A stretch of DNA of 64,000 nt from the NCBI RefSeq assembly GCF_900188205.1, contig NZ_FZOH01000003.1, positions 518,539 through 582,538 of the forward strand, read 5' to 3'. The notes beneath the pieces are model-generated. The model made no database searches. It was given only the letters and a program-made list of their open reading frames with translations, and was not told the origin of the DNA. A program made the translations under genes and the position numbers. This DNA is from Geodermatophilus saharensis (GTDB taxonomy: Bacteria; Actinomycetota; Actinomycetes; Mycobacteriales; Geodermatophilaceae). Of the stretch, positions 44,464 through 52,484 are shown one piece after another. Numbering within the stretch: position 1 is the stretch's first letter; each line of letters opens with the position of its first letter.

Positions 44464-47052
44464 GTGCAGACCGGTACGCAGGACGGCACCCGGCTGACCG
44501 GGCCCCCCGGGTTGTCCGCGGCCGAGGCGCGGGAGCGCCACCGCAGAGGTGAGGGCAACGTCGCCGTCAGCGCGTCCTCGCGCAGCTACGGGCGCATCCT
44601 GCGCACCAACGTCTTCTCCTTCTTCAACGTCATCCTGTTCACCATCGGCGCGGCGCTGCTCGCCCTGGGCCGCTACAGCGACGCGTTCACCAGCGTCGGC
44701 CTGGGCCTGGTCAACGCCGCCATCAGCGCGGTGCAGGAGATCCGCGCCAAGCGCAAGCTCGACCGGCTGCAGCTGCTGGCCCGCGGCACGGTCACCGTGG
44801 TCCGCGACGGCGCCGACACCGAGGTGCCGCCGGAGGAGGTGGTGCGCGGCGACGTGCTGCGGCTGCGGCCCGGCGCGCAGGTCGTCGTCGACGGGCCGGT
44901 GCTGTCCGGCCGGCTGGAGGTCGACGAGTCGCTGCTGACCGGGGAGTCCGAGGCGCTGCCGAAGGCCGACGGCGAGGACCTGCTGTCGGGCTCGTTCGTC
45001 GTCGGCGGCGAGGGCCTGCAGCTGGCGCGCGACGTGGGCGCGGGCTCCTACGCCGGCCGGCTGACCGCCGAGGCCCGCCGCGCCTCCACCGACAGGACGC
45101 CGCTGCAGCGGCGGATCGACTTCGTCGTCCGGCTGGTGATGCTGCTGGTCCTGCTGATGAGCGTGACGATCCTCGCGCAGGCCGCCCTCGAGGGGTTCAC
45201 GCTGGTGCGGACGGTGCAGACCACCGCGGTGCTCTCGGGCCTGGTGCCCTACGGCCTGTTCTTCCTGGTCGCGGTCGCCTACACGGTGGGCGCGGCGAAG
45301 AGCGCCGGCCGGGGCGCGCTGGTGCAGCAGGTCAACGCGGTGGAGTCGGTGAGCAACGTCGACGTCGTCTGCACCGACAAGACCGGCACGCTCACCACCG
45401 GCCGGCTGTCGCTGGCCGCGCTCACGCCGGTGGGCCCGCTCGACGACGCCGCGGTGCGCCGGCTGCTGGGGACCATGGCCGCCGGCGTCGGCGCGCCGAA
45501 CCTGACCAGCGCCGCGCTGGCCGCGGCGCTGCCGGCCCAGGCGCCGGCCGAGGTGCGCGAGGAGGTGCCGTTCTCCTCCTCGCTGCGGTGGAGCGCGCTG
45601 CGCACCGCCGACGGCGTGCTGGTGCTCGGCGCGCCCGACGCGCTCGCCCCCCGGCTGACCGGCCCGCCGCCGGGCGCTCCGGTGCGGGAGCTGACCGGGC
45701 AGGGGCTGCGGGTGCTGGTCTTCGCCCGCGCCGCCGCCGACGCCCCGCTGCGCGACGCCGCGGGCCGCGCCGCGCTGCCGCCGCTGGAGCCGCTGGCGCT
45801 GGTCGCGCTGGCCGACGAGCTGCGGCCCGACGTCGTCGACACCCTCGCCCGGCTCACCGCCGACGGCATCGCCGTCAAGGTGGTCTCCGGTGACGACCCG
45901 GCCACGGTCGCGGCGCTGGCCCGGCAGGCCGGGCTCGAGCCGGGCGAGCCGGTGGCCGGCCCCGCCCTGCAGGACCTGCCGGAGGACCGGCTCGACGCGC
46001 TCGTCGACCGGACGACGGTGTTCGGCCGGATCGCCCCGGAGCAGAAGGAGCAGCTGGTCGACGCGCTGCGCCGCCGCGGCGCCTACGTGGCGATGGTCGG
46101 CGACGGGGTCAACGACGCCCGCGCGCTCAAGCGGGCGCACGTGGGTGTGGCGATGGCCGGCGGCAGCGCGGTCACCCGCGACGTCGCCGACATCGTGCTG
46201 ACCGGGGACTCGCTGGGCGCGCTGCTGCCCGCCGCGCACGAGGGCCGCCGGATCATCACCGGGATCAGCACCTCGATGCAGGTGTTCCTCGCCCGGGTCG
46301 GCACCCAGGGGCTGGTCATCCTCGCCGTCACCATGCTCGGGCTGGGGTTCCCCTACTCCCCCGCCAACGTGGGCCTGACGCTGCTCACCGTCGGCGTGCC
46401 GACGCTGTTCCTCACCGCCTGGGCGCGGCCGTCGGCGCCGGATCCGCACCTGCTGACCACGCTGTGGCGGTTCGTCGTGCCGGCGATGCTGGTGACCGCC
46501 GCGGGCGGGGTGGCCGTGTACGCGCGGCACTACCGGGAGCTGCTCGACGCCTTCTCCGACGCCGACGGTCCCCCGGGCTTCCTCGACGCCTTCGAGGCCT
46601 ACACCGGGTTGTCCTCCGACGACGTCGGCTTCGCCGAGGCCGCGGCCACCATCGGCGCGCAGACCGCGCTGTCGACGTTCGTCTCCTACGCGGCGTTCCT
46701 GCTGATCCTGTTCCTCAAGCCGCCGAACCGCTGGTTCGCCGCCTGGACCCGCCCCGACGGCGACCGGCGCCCGGCGCTGCTGGTGGCCGTGCTGGTCGTC
46801 GTCTTCTCCGCCGGGCTGTTCTGGCCGGCGTTCACCGACTACTTCGGGCTCACCGGGGCGGCCGAACCGGTGTTCCAGACGGTGGTGCCGAGCCTGGTGC
46901 TGTGGTTCGCGGTGCTGACCGCGGCCTACCGGTTCCGGCTGCTGGAGCGGGCGCTGGGGCTGACCGGCCCGCTCAGCCCTCCGCCCGGTCCGGACGCCGG
47001 TCCGCGCGCGGAGCGGCGTCCAGGGCGGGGCCGAGGAGCTCGGGCAGCGTGA
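44464..47052 (+). CDS. P-type cation ATPase, CtpE-like
   Basis: An 862-residue pump with DKTGTLTTG (phosphorylated Asp305), TGES at 159-162 in the actuator domain, GDGVNDARALK for the hinge, and about ten membrane segments. NAAISAVQEIRAKRKLDRL and VTILAQ near the front resemble CtpE of mycobacteria, a calcium transporter; specificity here is inferred only. There are no N-terminal metal-binding CxxC motifs, arguing against a copper pump. GTG 44464; divergent from the histidine kinase (111 bp), which might regulate it. The 3' end overlaps the convergent P-loop kinase gene by 80 bp. Confidence 0.88.
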   Translation: MQTGTQDGTRLTGPPGLSAAEARERHRRGEGNVAVSASSRSYGRILRTNVFSFFNVILFTIGAALLALGRYSDAFTSVGLGLVNAAISAVQEIRAKRKLDRLQLLARGTVTVVRDGADTEVPPEEVVRGDVLRLRPGAQVVVDGPVLSGRLEVDESLLTGESEALPKADGEDLLSGSFVVGGEGLQLARDVGAGSYAGRLTAEARRASTDRTPLQRRIDFVVRLVMLLVLLMSVTILAQAALEGFTLVRTVQTTAVLSGLVPYGLFFLVAVAYTVGAAKSAGRGALVQQVNAVESVSNVDVVCTDKTGTLTTGRLSLAALTPVGPLDDAAVRRLLGTMAAGVGAPNLTSAALAAALPAQAPAEVREEVPFSSSLRWSALRTADGVLVLGAPDALAPRLTGPPPGAPVRELTGQGLRVLVFARAAADAPLRDAAGRAALPPLEPLALVALADELRPDVVDTLARLTADGIAVKVVSGDDPATVAALARQAGLEPGEPVAGPALQDLPEDRLDALVDRTTVFGRIAPEQKEQLVDALRRRGAYVAMVGDGVNDARALKRAHVGVAMAGGSAVTRDVADIVLTGDSLGALLPAAHEGRRIITGISTSMQVFLARVGTQGLVILAVTMLGLGFPYSPANVGLTLLTVGVPTLFLTAWARPSAPDPHLLTTLWRFVVPAMLVTAAGGVAVYARHYRELLDAFSDADGPPGFLDAFEAYTGLSSDDVGFAEAAATIGAQTALSTFVSYAAFLLILFLKPPNRWFAAWTRPDGDRRPALLVAVLVVVFSAGLFWPAFTDYFGLTGAAEPVFQTVVPSLVLWFAVLTAAYRFRLLERALGLTGPLSPPPGPDAGPRAERRPGRGRGARAA

Positions 47053-47602
47053 GCCGGGCCGCCCGCGGGCGGTCGAGGACCACCACGTCGGGGCCGGCCG
47101 ACGCCGTCTGCATCAGCCGCTCCCAGCGCAGCCCGTGCCGGTGCATCCGCCCGTCGGGGATGCGGCGGCCGCGGATCCGCTGGCCGTCGGCGGCGTCCTC
47201 GGGCGAGACGTCGAGCAGCACCAGGCGCACGGCCCGGCCGGCCGCCCGCGCGGTGCCCAGCACGACCGGCCGCCACCAGCGGCTGGTCCACGGGTCGGCG
47301 AGCACGACCACCGGGTCGCCGCCGGCGAGGGCGGCGAGCACCCGCAGCCGGTGCTGGGCGTGCACCAGCGGCCGCACCAGCGGGTAGGGCAGCACCGAGC
47401 CGGTGCGCCAGCGGGCGGCGACCTGCTCGGAGTCCAGCGAGCGCACCCCCGGGACGCCGTCGCCGAGCAGCCGGCGCACCATGGTCGTCTTGCCGCTGCC
47501 GGGCAGCCCGCCGACGACGACCAGGGCGCGCACGGCGTCCCCTGCAGGCGCCGGCACCGGCCCGGGCAGCGGCCCCGGCAGCGGCATCGTCGCGGTCGGC
47601 AC
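46973..47602 (-). CDS. P-loop kinase (AAA_33/zeta-like)
   Basis: A 209-residue protein. VVVGGLPGSGKTTMVRRLL (residues about 25-43) is a Walker A loop of the zeta-toxin/AAA_33 kinase group, and RGRRIPDGRMHRHGLRWERL resembles the lid/HR segment of small-molecule kinases. No antitoxin-like gene is next to it. Substrate unknown. GTG 47602 follows GGAGGGAGCC. Its last 80 bp overlap the 3' end of the P-type ATPase gene on the other strand. Confidence 0.72.
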   Translation of the reverse strand: MPTATMPLPGPLPGPVPAPAGDAVRALVVVGGLPGSGKTTMVRRLLGDGVPGVRSLDSEQVAARWRTGSVLPYPLVRPLVHAQHRLRVLAALAGGDPVVVLADPWTSRWWRPVVLGTARAAGRAVRLVLLDVSPEDAADGQRIRGRRIPDGRMHRHGLRWERLMQTASAGPDVVVLDRPRAARLTLPELLGPALDAAPRADRRPDRAEG

Positions 47603-47718
47603 GGCTCCCTCCTCGGTCTCTCCCGCGCGGCGGGCGGGCTGGCGGCGGACGCTACCCCGCGGCACGCCCCCGTGGCCGCCGTCGGCACGCGCCGCCGCCC
47701 CGATCGAGGGGAGGTGCT

Positions 47719-47783
47719 GGAACGGCCCCCCTGCAGGGGCCCGCCACGAGCGGAGCGAGTGGTGGGGGGCAGGGGGGTCCTTC
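47719..47783. terminator. Dispersed stem-loop, copy D
   Basis: GGAACGGCCCCCCTGC pairs with GCAGGGGGGTCC, enclosing CCCGCCACGAGC/GCGAGTGGTGGGGG. It lies just past the stop of the secreted protein gene (minus strand) and upstream of the P-loop kinase gene. Confidence 0.75.
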
Positions 47784-47784
47784 G

Positions 47785-48411
47785 TCAGTCGCCATCGGCT
47801 CCGTGGCCGTGGCCCCAGCCGTGCCAGCCGCCCCAGCCGTCGGGGTCGCCGTCGCCGTCGACGTCCCCGGGGCCCTCCCACGGGCCGTCCCAGGGGCCGG
47901 TGGCCTGCACCCACTCGGTGACGCGGCTCTCCAGGTCGGCCAGCCACTCGTCGGCCTGCTCCTGGGTGAGCCGGCCGTCCTCGACGGCGGAGGCGATGCC
48001 CTCCCGCGCCTCCTGGACCAGGGCGGCGACGAGGTCCTCGACGGCCACGCCCTGGGCCTCGGCGACCGAGGCGAGGCTGGCGCCGTCGGCCTCGAGCGCG
48101 GTGCGCAGCTCCTCCTCGGACAGGCCGAGCGTGTCCGTCAGCACGGACGAACCGCCCCAGCCCCAGCCCCAGCCGCCGTGCCAGCCGTCGTGCCAGTCGC
48201 CGTCGCCGAGGGTGGTCGCGACCCGGTCGGCCTGCTCCTGCGTGATCGTCCCGTCCTCGACCAGCCCGGACAGCGCGTCGCGGATGCGGTCCTCGGCGGG
48301 GCTGGCCGTGCCGGTGGTCGGGTCGTCGTCGGCGACGGCCGGGACGGCGAAGGCCAGACCACCGACCGCCAGGGCACCGGCCGCGGTCGCCATCACGAGC
48401 TTCTTCCGCAC
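47785..48411 (-). CDS. Secreted protein with two TQEQAD motifs (hypothetical)
   Basis: A 208-residue protein with a Sec signal peptide (cleavage near AVA/DDD). Two helical blocks each contain an acidic turn and TQEQAD (DGTITQEQAD and DGRLTQEQAD), suggesting an internal duplication; a Trp/Gly-rich stretch (WHDGWHGGWGWGWGG) and a C-terminal Gly/Asp/Trp/His tail surround them. Proteins of this type are common and secreted in actinobacteria, with unknown function. Asp-rich turns could bind calcium. ATG 48411. Confidence 0.75.
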   Translation of the reverse strand: MRKKLVMATAAGALAVGGLAFAVPAVADDDPTTGTASPAEDRIRDALSGLVEDGTITQEQADRVATTLGDGDWHDGWHGGWGWGWGGSSVLTDTLGLSEEELRTALEADGASLASVAEAQGVAVEDLVAALVQEAREGIASAVEDGRLTQEQADEWLADLESRVTEWVQATGPWDGPWEGPGDVDGDGDPDGWGGWHGWGHGHGADGD

Positions 48412-48531
48412 GGGACACTCCTCGCTCAGGTGGCCGGCTGCTCCGGCCGTCGACCCGAGCGTCGGGCAGTTTCCTGTGACCTCGCTGTCAGCCGGCCGTG
48501 GCGGAACTGTGTGCCCGCTCCCGGGAGGCGC

Positions 48532-48729
48532 TCAGCCGGCCGCCGGCTCCGGCACGACCGAGCAGGTCCCGGCGGGGATGAACACCCCGGTGTGGCCGTC
48601 GGAGTCCCACTGGACGACGTAGGGCGGCCCCCCGCGCTCGCCCCGGACCTCCAGCACCCGGCCGGTGCGCTCCGGCTCTCCCTGGTGTGTGGACCGGACG
48701 ACGATCCGGTCCCCGACGCGTGCCTCCAC
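48532..48729 (-). CDS. DUF1918 small protein
   Basis: A 65-residue protein, MEARVGDRIVVRSTHQGEPERTG..., containing YVVQWDSDGHTGVFIPAGTCSVV. This is the DUF1918 beta-barrel, a short SH3-like family common in actinobacteria. No catalytic residues; function unknown. GTG 48729 has GGGAGG upstream; a longer frame to 48810 is open but unconserved. Confidence 0.87.
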   Translation of the reverse strand: MEARVGDRIVVRSTHQGEPERTGRVLEVRGERGGPPYVVQWDSDGHTGVFIPAGTCSVVPEPAAG

Positions 48730-48885
48730 GGCGACCTCCCAGCAGTGTGTCCCTGCCGTTCCCCCGAGGGTGCTCCCCACCCGGCGGCCGGGCAAGGGCC
48801 CGCGACGCACGGGGTGTCACCGCATCGGTGGAGGCCGCAACGCGCCGTCCACCCCGATCCCGGCCGCGCGGTGCACGCTGGTGGC

Positions 48886-49818
48886 GTGAGCGGATCGCGC
48901 CTGGTCACCGCGGCGCTGCCGGTCGTGCTGGCGTTCGTGCTGGCGATCGGCTCGGCGGGGGTCCGCGACGGCGGAGCCGGCGACCCCACGTCCGTGGCGG
49001 CCGCCGCGGAGGTCCCCGCGGAGGTCCCCACGCGGCCGGCGGTCGCGGAGGCCGCGCCGCCGGTCCCCGCCGCACCGACCGCGCAGCCGCCCGCGGTGGA
49101 CGCCGCCGGACTGCTCGCCGAGGTGCAGGCGGCGGCATCGGCCGCGGGCGGGTCGATCGCCCTGGTGGTCCGGGCCGCCGACGGGACACCGCTGGTCTCC
49201 TCCGCGGGCGCCGGCGACGTCGTCTACAGCGCCTCGCTGGTGAAGCTGCTCGTCGTCGGACGGCTGCTGGAGCTGCAGGCGCGGGGCGAGGTCGTGCTCA
49301 CCGACCGCGACCGCTCGCTGATGGAGCGGGCCGTGGTGCGCTCCGACGACGCCGCGACCAGCCTGCTGTGGGACCGGTGGGACGGCACCGCGCTGGTCGG
49401 CGCGGTCGTGACCGAGGCCGGCCTGACCGCCACCGCTCCCCCCGCCGTCGCCGGCCGGTGGGGCGAGGCGACCACCAGCGCGGCCGACGTCGCGGCCCTG
49501 CTGTCCGGGCTGGAGACCACCCTCGGCCCGGGCCCGGCGGCCACGCTGCTCGGCTGGATGCGGGCCACCTCCGCGACCGGCGCCGACGGGTTCGACCAGC
49601 GGTTCGGCCTGCTGGCCGGCGGGGCGGCCGGGACGGTGGCGGCCAAGCAGGGCTGGATGTGCTGCGTGGACCGCACCCGGCAGCTGCACTCGGCAGGGGT
49701 CCTGCCCGGCGGGGAGGTGGTGGCGCTGCTCGGCGACTTCCCGGCGGCGACGTCGTGGGGCCGGGCGCGGGCCGCCCTCGACACCGCCGCCGCCGCGGTG
49801 CGCGCCGCGGTCGGCTGA
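48886..49818 (+). CDS. Class A beta-lactamase-like serine hydrolase
   Basis: A 310-residue exported protein: signal-anchor residues about 5-24, a Pro/Ala/Val-rich linker (about 40-68), then a serine hydrolase domain with the S-x-x-K motif SLVK (S117, K120), SDDA in the loop region where SDN is expected, and AAKQGWM near the third motif (KTG position, with Q-G instead). The altered motifs suggest a penicillin-interacting or amidase-like role more than a true beta-lactamase. GTG 48886. Confidence 0.75.
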   Translation: MSGSRLVTAALPVVLAFVLAIGSAGVRDGGAGDPTSVAAAAEVPAEVPTRPAVAEAAPPVPAAPTAQPPAVDAAGLLAEVQAAASAAGGSIALVVRAADGTPLVSSAGAGDVVYSASLVKLLVVGRLLELQARGEVVLTDRDRSLMERAVVRSDDAATSLLWDRWDGTALVGAVVTEAGLTATAPPAVAGRWGEATTSAADVAALLSGLETTLGPGPAATLLGWMRATSATGADGFDQRFGLLAGGAAGTVAAKQGWMCCVDRTRQLHSAGVLPGGEVVALLGDFPAATSWGRARAALDTAAAAVRAAVG

Positions 49819-49882
49819 GCCGTCCAGCGATCCCCCAGGTGCCGCCCAGGCCGGCGACAGCCCCGGCGGCCAGCGTCCGGGC

Positions 49883-50350
49883 ATGGACGGCGCCACCGAC
49901 CGCTGGCTGTTCAACCCCGACACCACCCGCGCGCTGGTGCTGGCCCGCCGCTCCCCCGGTGGCGGCCCGGTGCACGACGTCGTCTCCGACGTCGTCTGGA
50001 GCGAGGTGGTGCGCCTGCTGCGCTGGGCCGCCGCGGCCGGGTCGGCGCCGGCGGCGCTGCGGATCGGCAGCTGGTGGCGGCTGGCCGCCGGGTGCGCGGC
50101 CCTGCTGCGCCGGCTGCCCGCGCTGAGCGCCGAGATCGCCGAGCCCTGGTCCCTCGACCCCCCGCCCGCCGTCGCGGCCGGGACCCCCGCCGACCGGGTC
50201 GGCCTGGTCGCCGACCGGCTCGCCGCCCTGCTGCGCTCCGGGGAGTCGGTCGCGCTGCACGCGCTGGCCGCCGAGGTCGACGCCCTGGGCGAGGCCGCGG
50301 TGCAGGCCCTCGCGGCGACGAGCCTCGACACCGTGACGGCCAATGCATAA
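49883..50350 (+). CDS. Conserved-looking hypothetical protein
   Basis: A 155-residue, mostly helical Ala/Leu-rich protein starting MDGATDRWLFNPDT, without a signal peptide or known domain. It ends at 50350, inside the first operator dyad of the PadR gene. Coding use is regular (third-position GC very high), so it is probably real. Function unknown. Confidence 0.6.
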   Translation: MDGATDRWLFNPDTTRALVLARRSPGGGPVHDVVSDVVWSEVVRLLRWAAAAGSAPAALRIGSWWRLAAGCAALLRRLPALSAEIAEPWSLDPPPAVAAGTPADRVGLVADRLAALLRSGESVALHALAAEVDALGEAAVQALAATSLDTVTANA

Positions 50351-50363
50351 CGATGTATCGTTA
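50348..50363. promoter_or_regulatory. PadR operator dyad 1
   Basis: TAACGAT and ATCGTTA flank GT, a perfect 16-bp AT-rich dyad 52 bp before the PadR start. PadR-family proteins typically autoregulate through such sites. Confidence 0.65.
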
Positions 50364-50377
50364 CTGTCATCCGATAC
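50355..50377. promoter_or_regulatory. PadR operator dyad 2 (overlapping)
   Basis: GTATCG and CGATAC, 11 bases apart, share a half-site with dyad 1, so three half-sites lie in a row in front of the PadR gene. Confidence 0.5.
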
Positions 50378-50414
50378 GTCTGGAGGACGCATCGACCCAC
50401 CGAGAGGACCGACC

Positions 50415-51137
50415 ATGCACGACGATCCCCGCTTCGAGGGCTGGCGACCCGGCCCCCGTTCCGGCCACGGCCACGGTCACGGCCACCGCCACCACGGCCC
50501 CTTCACCGGCCCCTTCACCGGCCCCTTCACCGGCCCCTTCGCCGCTGTCGGACCTGGCCCCGGCGGGCCCGGCCCGGGCTTCGGCCCCGGCCCCGGCCCG
50601 GGGCCCGGCCCCGGGTTCGGTCCGGGCTTCGACCCGGCCGCCCGTCACCGCCGCCGCGGCTGGGGCCGCGGGCGGGTCCCGCGCGGCGACGTCCGCGCCG
50701 CCGTCCTGCTGCTGCTGGCCGAGCAGCCGATGCACGGCTACCAGCTCATGCACGCCATCGGCGAGCGCAGCGGCGGGCGCTGGACGCCCAGCCCGGGCGC
50801 GATCTACCCGACCCTGGCCCAGCTCGAGGACGAGGGGCTGGTCACCGTGACCGCCGAGGCCGGCCGCAAGCTCGCCACCCTCACCGACGCCGGCCGCGCC
50901 GCCGTCGAGGAGCTGCGCACCGCCGGCACCGACCCGTTCGCCGGCGCCGCCGGCGCGCCCACGGCCGACCTGCGCGGGCTGCTCGACGAGCTGCACGGCG
51001 CGGTCCGGCAGGTGGCCCGCACCGGCACCGAGGCGCAGCTCACCGCCGCGGCCGACGTGCTCGCCCAGGCCCGGCGCGCGCTGTACCTGCTGCTCGCCGG
51101 GGGCCCCGACTCCTCGCCGCCGTCCGCGGCGGAGTGA
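50415..51137 (+). CDS. PadR family transcriptional regulator with His/Gly-Pro-rich N-terminus
   Basis: A 240-residue protein. Residues about 18-80 are low-complexity: HGHGHGHRHH, then GPFT repeats encoded by a 12-bp DNA tandem repeat (50494-50541), then Gly/Pro. The PadR winged helix is at about 92-165 (VLLLLAEQPMHGYQLMHAIGERSGGRWTPSPGAIYPTLAQLEDEGLV), followed by a helical dimerisation part. The His cluster could bind metal. Two overlapping dyads upstream suggest autoregulation. ATG 50415. No obvious target besides itself is linked. Confidence 0.88.
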   Translation: MHDDPRFEGWRPGPRSGHGHGHGHRHHGPFTGPFTGPFTGPFAAVGPGPGGPGPGFGPGPGPGPGPGFGPGFDPAARHRRRGWGRGRVPRGDVRAAVLLLLAEQPMHGYQLMHAIGERSGGRWTPSPGAIYPTLAQLEDEGLVTVTAEAGRKLATLTDAGRAAVEELRTAGTDPFAGAAGAPTADLRGLLDELHGAVRQVARTGTEAQLTAAADVLAQARRALYLLLAGGPDSSPPSAAE

Positions 51138-51145
51138 CCCACCGC

Positions 51146-51228
51146 GGGCCCGGCCGCGGTCCGTGCACGGAGCGCGGCCGGGCCCGCTCCCCGGGCGCGC
51201 TCCGTGCACGGACCGCGCCGCCCGGGCG
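51146..51228. terminator. Nested inverted repeats between convergent genes
   Basis: GCGGTCCGTGCACGGAGCGCG recurs as its complement about 20 bases later, while a separate stem GCGGGCCCGGCCGCG/GCGGCCGGGCCCGC overlaps the first copy. The two stems cannot form together. It most likely ends transcription from both convergent genes. Confidence 0.7.
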
Positions 51229-51240
51229 GGCGACGGCGGG

Positions 51241-52128
51241 TCAGGACGCGCCGTCGAGCACACGGCGCAGCGCGGCCGCGAACGCCTCCGGCTCCCCGGT
51301 CTGCCCGTACTCACCACCCAGGAAGCCGTCGTGGCCGCCCGGGAACACCACCGGGGCCGTGCCCAGCCGCGCGGCCATGCCCTCCCCGGCCCGGTGGGCG
51401 AGCTCACCGCCGGAGCCGGCCCCGACGGCGAGGACCACGCGGGTCGGCGCGGCCCGCAGCGCGTCGACGTCGTGCTCATGGTGGGTGCAGCTGAGCAGGT
51501 TCTGCGCGAGGAGCACGTCGTCGCGGGAGCCGTCGTCGCCGGCCGGCAGGCCGAAGGCCGCGGGGTCGGGGACCGGCCCCAGGTCGGCGGGGACCGGGCC
51601 GCGGTGGGCCACCAGCCGGATGAACCCCGCCATGCCCGCGGCCCACCCGTCGCGCCGGTAGGCCTCGGCCACCGCGCGGGTGGCCGCGGAGGCCTCCGCC
51701 CGGTCCGGCAGCACCGCCAGAGACGGCGGCTCGTGGGCCACCAGGGTGCGCACCAGGTCCGGTCGGCGGACGACGAGCTCGAGGGCGTTGACCGCCCCGC
51801 CGCTGCTGGCGAACACGTCGGCCGGCCCGCCGCCGACCGCCTCGAGCACGCGGGCGAGGTCGTCGGCGTGCTCTCCCGGCGTGCTCTGCGCCGCGCCGTC
51901 GGTGCGCCGGCTGCGCTCGACGCCGCGCGGGTCGTAGGTGACCACCGTGCGGTCGGGGAAGAAGCCGGCCAGCGTGGTGAACCCGGCCGCGCCCATCGGC
52001 GAGCCGACCAGCAGGAGGACCGGCGCGTCCGGGCTGCCCGGCGCGGCGGGCCGGACGTCGTGGGTGAGCTCCGCGCCGGGGACCGGCAGGACCTCCGTGC
52101 GGATCTCGCGGATGGGGGTGGTGGTCAC
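51241..52128 (-). CDS. Alpha/beta hydrolase
   Basis: A 295-residue protein: VLLLVGSPMGAAGFTTLA at the oxyanion region, FASSGGAVNALELV with the nucleophile Ser (about residue 108; S-S-G-G rather than G-x-S-x-G), and GGHDGFLGGEY with the catalytic His near the end. Antibiotic-esterase or epoxide-hydrolase-like enzymes share this form, but the substrate is not apparent. GTG 52128. Convergent with the PadR gene. Confidence 0.82.
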   Translation of the reverse strand: MTTTPIREIRTEVLPVPGAELTHDVRPAAPGSPDAPVLLLVGSPMGAAGFTTLAGFFPDRTVVTYDPRGVERSRRTDGAAQSTPGEHADDLARVLEAVGGGPADVFASSGGAVNALELVVRRPDLVRTLVAHEPPSLAVLPDRAEASAATRAVAEAYRRDGWAAGMAGFIRLVAHRGPVPADLGPVPDPAAFGLPAGDDGSRDDVLLAQNLLSCTHHEHDVDALRAAPTRVVLAVGAGSGGELAHRAGEGMAARLGTAPVVFPGGHDGFLGGEYGQTGEPEAFAAALRRVLDGAS

Positions 52129-52222
52129 GGCTGCCTCCGGGGGTCGTGGGTTCGCAGGGTCGACTCCCGCGGTCCCCGGTTCTCATCGCTGCACGGCGCG
52201 GGCGGTCGTGCCACGCTCCGGC

Positions 52223-52405
52223 ATGGCCTTCGACCTGCACCGGACCGACGGCGAGGTGCTCCGCTACGACGACGCCGCCCGGTTCAGCTTCACCGCCACC
52301 GGCCACCTCGTCGTCTACGACGCCCGCGGCAACAAGACCGTCTACAGCCACCACAGCTGGAACCGCATCGAGGAGCCGGTGCCACCGCCCCGCCCCATGC
52401 GGTGA
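52223..52405 (+). CDS. Short conserved-looking protein (hypothetical)
   Basis: A 60-residue protein, MAFDLHRTDGEVLRYDDA..., rich in charged and aromatic residues with FTATGHLVVYD and NKTVYSHHSWNRIE. It looks like a small beta-sheet protein. ATG 52223; no strong ribosome site. Function unknown. Confidence 0.55.
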   Translation: MAFDLHRTDGEVLRYDDAARFSFTATGHLVVYDARGNKTVYSHHSWNRIEEPVPPPRPMR

Positions 52406-52484
52406 GCGGGCGCCCGCCGGGCGGCCCTGGCACGGTGGGCGAGGGCCCGGTGACCGGGCCGCACCGGCGGCGGGAGGACGGGGC

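Noticed and set aside
46973..47602. Zeta-type toxin of a toxin-antitoxin pair
   Set aside because: No antitoxin-sized partner is adjacent, and the protein could be any small-molecule kinase.
48886..49818. Functional beta-lactamase
   Set aside because: The second and third active-site motifs are altered, so antibiotic hydrolysis is not supported.
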